A DNA stretch of 49,481 bases from Eubacteriales bacterium (lineage in GTDB: Bacteria > Bacillota > Clostridia > Christensenellales > MB2-83): assembly GCA_018385275.1 (NCBI GenBank), contig JAHAZM010000073.1, forward strand, positions 1 to 49,481, in the 5' to 3' direction. Numbering within the stretch: position 1 is the stretch's first letter; each line of letters opens with the position of its first letter. Both the position numbers and the translations under genes were made by a program. This document shows positions 44,951 through 49,481 of this stretch, one piece after another. The notes beneath the pieces were generated by a model that was not told the origin of the DNA, ran no database searches, and saw only the letters and a list, made by a program, of their open reading frames with translations.

Positions 44951-47900
44951 CAGTTATCACCGTCCTTTATCTCTGAATATCGGTACTCTTTCGGGATCGC
45001 GTCGAGTTTGGCTTTGAACTCCACCCTCTTACGCTCGATCTCCCGGTTGATTTCCAAAACGTATTTGATCAACGTGTCCGTCGGGTCGGTGCCTTTTGCA
45101 TAAACGGAACGCCACGCGAAATCAAGCTGACGAGGCACGTAGTAGCCGCCCGGGACTTCCGGGATCGTGGTCAGCCACTCGCGCTGCTGCTTCAGCTTCT
45201 TGGCCGCCGCCGTAGACCACGGCATGTTGTCGATGGCCGCCAGATTAGCGGACTGATAACGCGCCGCGGTACCCAACAGAGCTTCCAGCTCCGTCCCGAA
45301 CTTGCTCTGAATGTCCGTGGAGGTCCACCATTTCAGGAACTCCCAGCACTCCAGATCCTGTCCGTCGTCTTTAGCATGACTCATGATGACGCTACCGGTC
45401 GAACCGGATACCGCCGTGCGGTCCAGATAGACGTTGCCGTCTTTGTCCGTGCGCGGGGTGCCGGGTACCATCGTGAAGTCCCACAGGCCCTCGATCTCGG
45501 GTGCGGAAACGCTCAGCAGATTGTACGCGCTGTAATCAACCACCGCGATCGGCATTTCACCGGTACGGAAACGGTTGGCAAAATCGAAATCGACCGGCAG
45601 TTGATAATTGGTATAGAGAGAAGTCCAGTACTGGAAGGTCTCAATAGCCGTGTCGTTGCTCAGCAGACAGGTCTCGCCGTCCCTGTCATAGAACGCTCCG
45701 CCGTTCTGATACAGGAACATCGCGAACGTGCCGTTGCCCGCGCCGACGACACCTGTCGTAGGCGCTGTTACGCCAAAATACAACTGGCTCTTGTTCAGTT
45801 CTTTGATCATCGTGATGACTTCGTCCCATGTGTTGGGGATCGAAACGCCGATTTCCTCCAGCACGTCCTTGCGGTAGAACATCATCGAATAACTCTGCGT
45901 CTCCGGCAGCGCGTAGACCTGATTGCGGTAAGTATAGGGGATCAGCGCGCTTTCGTCAAAGCGCGCGGCGACCTCTTCAAAATCGGGATACTGCGCCAGA
46001 TTGACGATAGCGCCGCGGAAGGCGTAGTTGACCGGTTCGCCCTGACCCAGCTGCAGCGTCACGTCCGGACCGATCCCGGCCAGCGTAGCCGGCAGCAGCG
46101 CGCCCATATTGACCAGTCGGAGATTGACGTTGACGCCGGTCGCCGGCGTAAAGTAGTTGTCGACCAGCTGTTTGATGATATTGGCCTGGTCGCGGCCGCC
46201 TGTAATGCCGTTTCCGACCCAGACGACGATCGCGTCCTCGGTCTCTTCACCGATGCTGTCATAGTCTTCGGTAAAAGATGCGACAAAAGCTTTGAACTCA
46301 AAGGCGATCGCGGAGAAGAATCCGTATTCGGCAACGGGCAATTTGTCAGCCGGGGCTTTCACAAGGATATAGTCGACGGAAAGCGGTTGCGAACGAGCCG
46401 AGGCGGCCCAGGTGCCCATCGCGCCGATATTGTCGCGGAACGTCGAGAAGTTGGCGTTGATGCGGTTGGACTGTTCGTCGATCTTCTCCAGCAGCAGACG
46501 CATTTTATTGATTACGACCGTGTCGTCGCCGCGCATACCCGCGATGGCGATGATGTCGTTTTCGATATTGAGCAGGTTGATCGACTGATCATGGATGATC
46601 TTCAGCGCCTCCGGGCAGTTTTCCGAAAAATAATAGTCGCGGTAAAGCTCGGGGCTCGTGCCGGTCAGAACGTGGATCTGACGATACGCGCGCGTCAGCT
46701 CTTCGATAGCCTCCTCCACGCGGCGGATGACGTCGCCCATCGCGCCGAGCGCGTTTTCCAGACGCAGAACGTGCTTGCCGGCCGTCAAGTAGACTTTGCA
46801 GGGCTGGCAATTCTGCTGATCGATCCGGTACTCGTTCGTCGTCGAAAGCGTATACATCTGCCAGGAGGTAGAATACTTGAAGGTGATATTGCCCGCTTCT
46901 TCAAAAGGCACTTCCCCGTCGATGAGCAAACGACGGGAGGAAGCCGAACCGCTGGTGGTATTCTGCTTTGCTTTCAGGATAATCTCATAAAAACCGTCGG
47001 CGGGAGCCTCGAACTCATATTCGATCCACTGGCCGGAGCTCTTCCATTTGGTACCGTCGATGGAATTCAGGCGCTGTTTGGAAGCGTGGTTCATTTCGAC
47101 CTCGCCGTCGGCGTTCAGATGCTCCGTGCCGGAAGACGTCCGGTCGTTGCTCGGATAAATGGAGGCGTCCGACTTATAGGTCATCTGCTCGGCCTGGATC
47201 TTGACTGACGAACCGGCCGGCGCGTCGGCGGCCGTGAACTTTTTCAGATACTCCGCGTAGCTGATCGTATTCTCTTTCTGCGTAAGAGCGAAAGACTTGA
47301 TGATCACCGGCTCTTTGATGGCCTCAAACGTGATGCTGTGCTCGCCGGCGGAAAAATAGAACAAATAGGGCTCGGGATAAAAGCCCACGGAATCGCTGAT
47401 ATAGGTCGTGATCCAGCGCGGCTGTTCATACTGGAAAGGCCGGATCTCGTTCCCGTTGGACTGACGGAAAATCAGCCGCGCCGGGAAAGACAACGGCTCT
47501 CCGGCTTCCACTTTGGCGGACTGGTCCTCGACCGAATCGCGCCAGACACGGGTAAACGACAGCGTGCTCATTTCGTCGAACAGTTTTTCCCCGTCGACCA
47601 TCATGCTGCGGTTGATGGCGCTGCTCTTTCCTTTGACCGGATAATAAACGAAACGGATATTGTATGCGCCGGGGGTTTCTACCCGGAACCGCCACGTCAC
47701 CGTGCCTTCTTCGGAAGTATAGAGCGATTGCCCGTTGTCGCCGGCGTAATTCGTTTCCACGCGCAGCGCGTCGTCTGTGCTGCTCGCCGCATCATACTCA
47801 ACGGCGGGAATGAGCAGTTCTGTCCCCGGACGATTTGATTTTTCATATTTTTTCCAGTAATAATAATATGAGCTAACCTTATTCAGAGCAACCGACTCGG

Positions 47901-48072
47901 TTTCCGTCGGATTATCCGTAACCTCGGCCGCCGCCGCGGACGCCGTCGGCACCATCGTCGGAAGCAGCCCTGTGAGCAGCAGCGTCAACACGATGAAACA
48001 CGAAAGCACCCTGGTGAAAAATCTTCCCTTGTTCAAACTATTGCCCCCATTCCTAAAAAAGCGCATATCCAT
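44950..48072 (-). CDS. Giant secreted solute-binding protein with two carbohydrate-binding-like domains
   Basis: 1040 residues. Sec signal peptide to about 47 (TASA-AAAE), with no lipobox cysteine. Two beta-sandwich domains of the CBM35/CBM6 sort follow, at about 85-265 (TWRFRVETPGAYNIRFVYYP, SAGEHSITFEAI) and 288-445 (IEYEFEAPADGFYEIILKAK, LTAGKHVLRLEN). A helical linker spans 446-560, and an ABC family 1 sugar-binding domain about 613-1040 (VWVGNGITGGRDQANIIKQL, LPETQSYSMMFYRKDVLEEIG, PNTWDEVITMIKEL). ATG 48072 has a weak site; a TTG at 48036 after GGGGG, giving a shorter signal peptide, is a good alternative. First gene of the operon. Confidence 0.88.
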   Translation of the reverse strand: MDMRFFRNGGNSLNKGRFFTRVLSCFIVLTLLLTGLLPTMVPTASAAAAEVTDNPTETESVALNKVSSYYYYWKKYEKSNRPGTELLIPAVEYDAASSTDDALRVETNYAGDNGQSLYTSEEGTVTWRFRVETPGAYNIRFVYYPVKGKSSAINRSMMVDGEKLFDEMSTLSFTRVWRDSVEDQSAKVEAGEPLSFPARLIFRQSNGNEIRPFQYEQPRWITTYISDSVGFYPEPYLFYFSAGEHSITFEAIKEPVIIKSFALTQKENTISYAEYLKKFTAADAPAGSSVKIQAEQMTYKSDASIYPSNDRTSSGTEHLNADGEVEMNHASKQRLNSIDGTKWKSSGQWIEYEFEAPADGFYEIILKAKQNTTSGSASSRRLLIDGEVPFEEAGNITFKYSTSWQMYTLSTTNEYRIDQQNCQPCKVYLTAGKHVLRLENALGAMGDVIRRVEEAIEELTRAYRQIHVLTGTSPELYRDYYFSENCPEALKIIHDQSINLLNIENDIIAIAGMRGDDTVVINKMRLLLEKIDEQSNRINANFSTFRDNIGAMGTWAASARSQPLSVDYILVKAPADKLPVAEYGFFSAIAFEFKAFVASFTEDYDSIGEETEDAIVVWVGNGITGGRDQANIIKQLVDNYFTPATGVNVNLRLVNMGALLPATLAGIGPDVTLQLGQGEPVNYAFRGAIVNLAQYPDFEEVAARFDESALIPYTYRNQVYALPETQSYSMMFYRKDVLEEIGVSIPNTWDEVITMIKELNKSQLYFGVTAPTTGVVGAGNGTFAMFLYQNGGAFYDRDGETCLLSNDTAIETFQYWTSLYTNYQLPVDFDFANRFRTGEMPIAVVDYSAYNLLSVSAPEIEGLWDFTMVPGTPRTDKDGNVYLDRTAVSGSTGSVIMSHAKDDGQDLECWEFLKWWTSTDIQSKFGTELEALLGTAARYQSANLAAIDNMPWSTAAAKKLKQQREWLTTIPEVPGGYYVPRQLDFAWRSVYAKGTDPTDTLIKYVLEINREIERKRVEFKAKLDAIPKEYRYSEIKDGDN

Positions 48073-48097
48073 TTTATATCCTGCATTTTATGATATC

Positions 48098-48116
48098 CGG
48101 GACATTTTTCGTCCCG
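48098..48116 (-). other. Leader hairpin upstream of the solute-binding protein gene
   Basis: CGGGAC and GTCCCG (6 bp, 7-nt loop) lie in the untranslated leader about 30 nt before the ATG. No T-run follows, so it is not a terminator. It may stabilise the message or hide the start region. Confidence 0.4.
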
Positions 48117-48163
48117 CTTGTTCCGTTATCAAAGCGCACTTTTCCTTTAATAAATACAGATCT

Positions 48164-48192
48164 ATAATACCTTATTACGCGTTTTATGTCAA
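48164..48192 (-). promoter_or_regulatory. Promoter of the large sugar-transport operon
   Basis: Minus strand TTGACA (48192-48187) and TATTAT (48169-48164) with a 17-bp spacer, giving a leader of about 85 nt. It is the only strong promoter seen for the eight genes down to 35827. Confidence 0.85.
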
Positions 48193-48250
48193 TATGTAAA
48201 ACCTGCCGAAAAGCCGGTTATTAAGCAAAATTCACAGGTTTTCCCCGTCA

Positions 48251-48281
48251 AAAAGGCCCGGGAGGCGATCCCGGGCCTTTT
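48251..48281 (-). terminator. Terminator of the metal ABC transporter operon
   Basis: A 13-bp perfect stem (48251-48263 with 48269-48281, 5-nt loop) with T-runs on both sides. It follows znuB and insulates the sugar operon promoter. Confidence 0.9.
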
Positions 48282-48345
48282 CAGCGCGCTTTCCGATGAG
48301 GGACGTAACGCGTCCCGATGATATGTTTTATCCGATAAAATACGG

Positions 48346-49155
48346 CTAATTCTTTATGAACTTACGCAGCGGGATCGTGACGAAAAAGATCGCTGCCGAC
48401 AGCAAAACGATCATCGGTCCGGTCGTAATATTTGCGTAATAAGATATGGCCAGACCCCCCAGTCCGCTGGCCAGTGAAAACAGCACCGACAGCAGCAGAT
48501 AACCGCGCGCATGACGGGCCACGTTGCGCGCCGCGGCGCTCGGCAGGATCAGAAGCGAATTGATCAGCAGGATCCCGATCCAGCGGATCGAGAACGTGAC
48601 CGCCATGGCTAAAATCAGGATAAAAGCGTTGTCGATCAGTCCGGTGCGGATGCCGCGGCTCGAAGCGAGCGGTTCGGAAAGTCCCATAATCATCAGTTTG
48701 TTGTAAAAAACCATCCAGAACACCATGACAAGCAGCAGCAGAACCGCCATAACGACCAGTTCCGGCGGCGCGATCGTCAGGATGTCCCCGATCAGATAGC
48801 CGGAGTATTTGGCAAAAGACCCGTCGGCGGCCAGCAGCACGAGACCCAGCGCGATAGCCGTGGAGGAAAACACGCTGATGACCGTATCGCTGCCTGAAAC
48901 ACGGGAACGACGGATGCGGTTGAGCAGCATGGAAAAGACCGCGGCAAACACGCACATGGAGATAAGCGGGCTTTCCAATCCGAGGATGACGCCCAGCGCC
49001 ACCCCCGTCAGCGCCGAATGTCCCAGCGCGTCGGAAAAAAACGCCAGGCGCGTTTCGACCACCACGGTGCCGAGGATCGAAAACAGCGGCGTGACGAGCA
49101 GGACGCCCAGAAGCGCGTACAGCATGAAATCATATTGCAGGATCGCCTCGATCAC
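48346..49155 (-). CDS. znuB: Zinc/manganese-type ABC transporter permease (ZnuB family)
   Basis: 269 residues from GTG 49155, which has AAGGAGG 9 nt upstream and overlaps the znuC stop (GTGA); the longer frame to 49272 is znuC in another frame. Eight or nine hydrophobic segments, with family motifs VETRLAFFSDALGHSALTGVALG near 32-54 and RWIGILLINSLLILPSAAARNVA near 195-220. The family imports Zn2+, Mn2+ or Fe2+; the metal cannot be told from the permease alone. The usual operon mate, a metal-binding lipoprotein, is not in this window. Confidence 0.9.
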   Translation of the reverse strand: MIEAILQYDFMLYALLGVLLVTPLFSILGTVVVETRLAFFSDALGHSALTGVALGVILGLESPLISMCVFAAVFSMLLNRIRRSRVSGSDTVISVFSSTAIALGLVLLAADGSFAKYSGYLIGDILTIAPPELVVMAVLLLLVMVFWMVFYNKLMIMGLSEPLASSRGIRTGLIDNAFILILAMAVTFSIRWIGILLINSLLILPSAAARNVARHARGYLLLSVLFSLASGLGGLAISYYANITTGPMIVLLSAAIFFVTIPLRKFIKN

Positions 49156-49481
49156 GCTTCCGTCCCTCCTTCCGTGCCGAACGCGGCGGCAAACTCGCGC
49201 GAGGCGAAAACCTCGTCGCAGCTGCCGACGCACAAAATGCGCTTGTTCAGAAGGATGAGCCGGTCCGCGCATCCCCGCAGATAGCCGAAATCATGGGAAA
49301 CCAGCAGGATCGAGAGATCTTGTTCGCGTTTCAGTTCGTTGAGTTTTTCATAAAAGTCCGCCATGCCGGCCGCATCGACGCCCGCCGCCGGTTCGTCGAG
49401 AATGAGCAATTCCGGGCTGTTGAGCGTCGCCGCCGCCAGCAGAACGCGCTGCAGCTCGACGCCGCTCAGGTGCGCCAGTTT
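49152..49481 (-). CDS. znuC: Metal ABC transporter ATP-binding protein, C-terminal part (runs off the window)
   Basis: The last 109 residues of an ABC ATPase; the start and Walker A lie beyond the right edge. The signature motif reads LSGVELQRVLLAAA instead of the usual LSGGQ-type, followed by Walker B LLILDEP, the D-loop AAGVD, and the switch histidine in ILLVSHD. The tail is short, as in ZnuC-like proteins. Coupled to znuB by overlapping stop and start codons. The deviating LSGVE signature is also seen in some metal-family ATPases and need not mean loss of activity. Confidence 0.88.
   Translation of the reverse strand, partial: KLAHLSGVELQRVLLAAATLNSPELLILDEPAAGVDAAGMADFYEKLNELKREQDLSILLVSHDFGYLRGCADRLILLNKRILCVGSCDEVFASREFAAAFGTEGGTEA

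Overview
The window is a stretch of bacterial chromosome, most likely from a fairly GC-rich member of the Clostridia (Bacillota). This is inferred from several signs: AGGAGG-type ribosome binding sites, close matches to TTGACA/TATAAT promoters with 16-17 bp spacers, the short HisG plus HisZ pair, a YerC-type TrpR homologue, YqhQ, the S4 protein RqcP, class II GalT, an OhrR box of the Bacillus type, and a sugar-transport operon of the Clostridia/Paenibacillus kind. No tRNA, rRNA, CRISPR array or transposase was recognised.

Left part (1-8.9 kb). A minus-strand operon yerC-hisZ-hisG-hisD runs off the left end, where hisD is visibly incomplete. An 0.8 kb gap follows with two tandem promoters, each followed by what looks like a short structured RNA. 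The second RNA ends in a terminator with a competing hairpin, ahead of a small membrane-anchored protein of unknown function. Next is the most unusual locus of the window: a minus-strand cassette with one small gene that looks like a detached polymorphic-toxin C-terminus (CxxC...HPHCHC knuckle plus a DUF6883-like domain). It is followed 2 nt later by three tandem near-identical genes, each itself an internal duplication, which I interpret as an immunity-gene array. Then come two overlapping GH29-like glycosidase genes, divergent from a GH28-like gene. A 30-bp-phased direct repeat lies between them.

Middle (10.4-35.7 kb). This part is mostly core metabolism and information processing: purC-guaA; a decayed aldo/keto reductase next to an intact one and galT; rpmE; a tightly overlapping translation/maintenance operon (yqhQ-prmC-prfA-tsaC-gtrA-like-rqcP-ispF-radA); a gpx-ohrR peroxide unit with a 29-bp OhrR palindrome over its promoter; gyrB-gyrA with two small membrane-protein genes behind it; glnS-rsmA; pckA; and an M29 aminopeptidase. 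Many units are closed by clear intrinsic terminators.

Right part (35.8-48.1 kb). One operon of about 12 kb on the minus strand runs from a single promoter to a single terminator. It encodes a very large secreted solute-binding protein with carbohydrate-binding-like domains, two complete permease pairs, a membrane-anchored NHL-propeller protein, a Yip1-like membrane protein and a DUF5696 lipoprotein. No ATPase gene is present, so the importers probably use a shared ATPase encoded elsewhere. The window ends inside a zinc/manganese-type ABC transporter (znuC-znuB).
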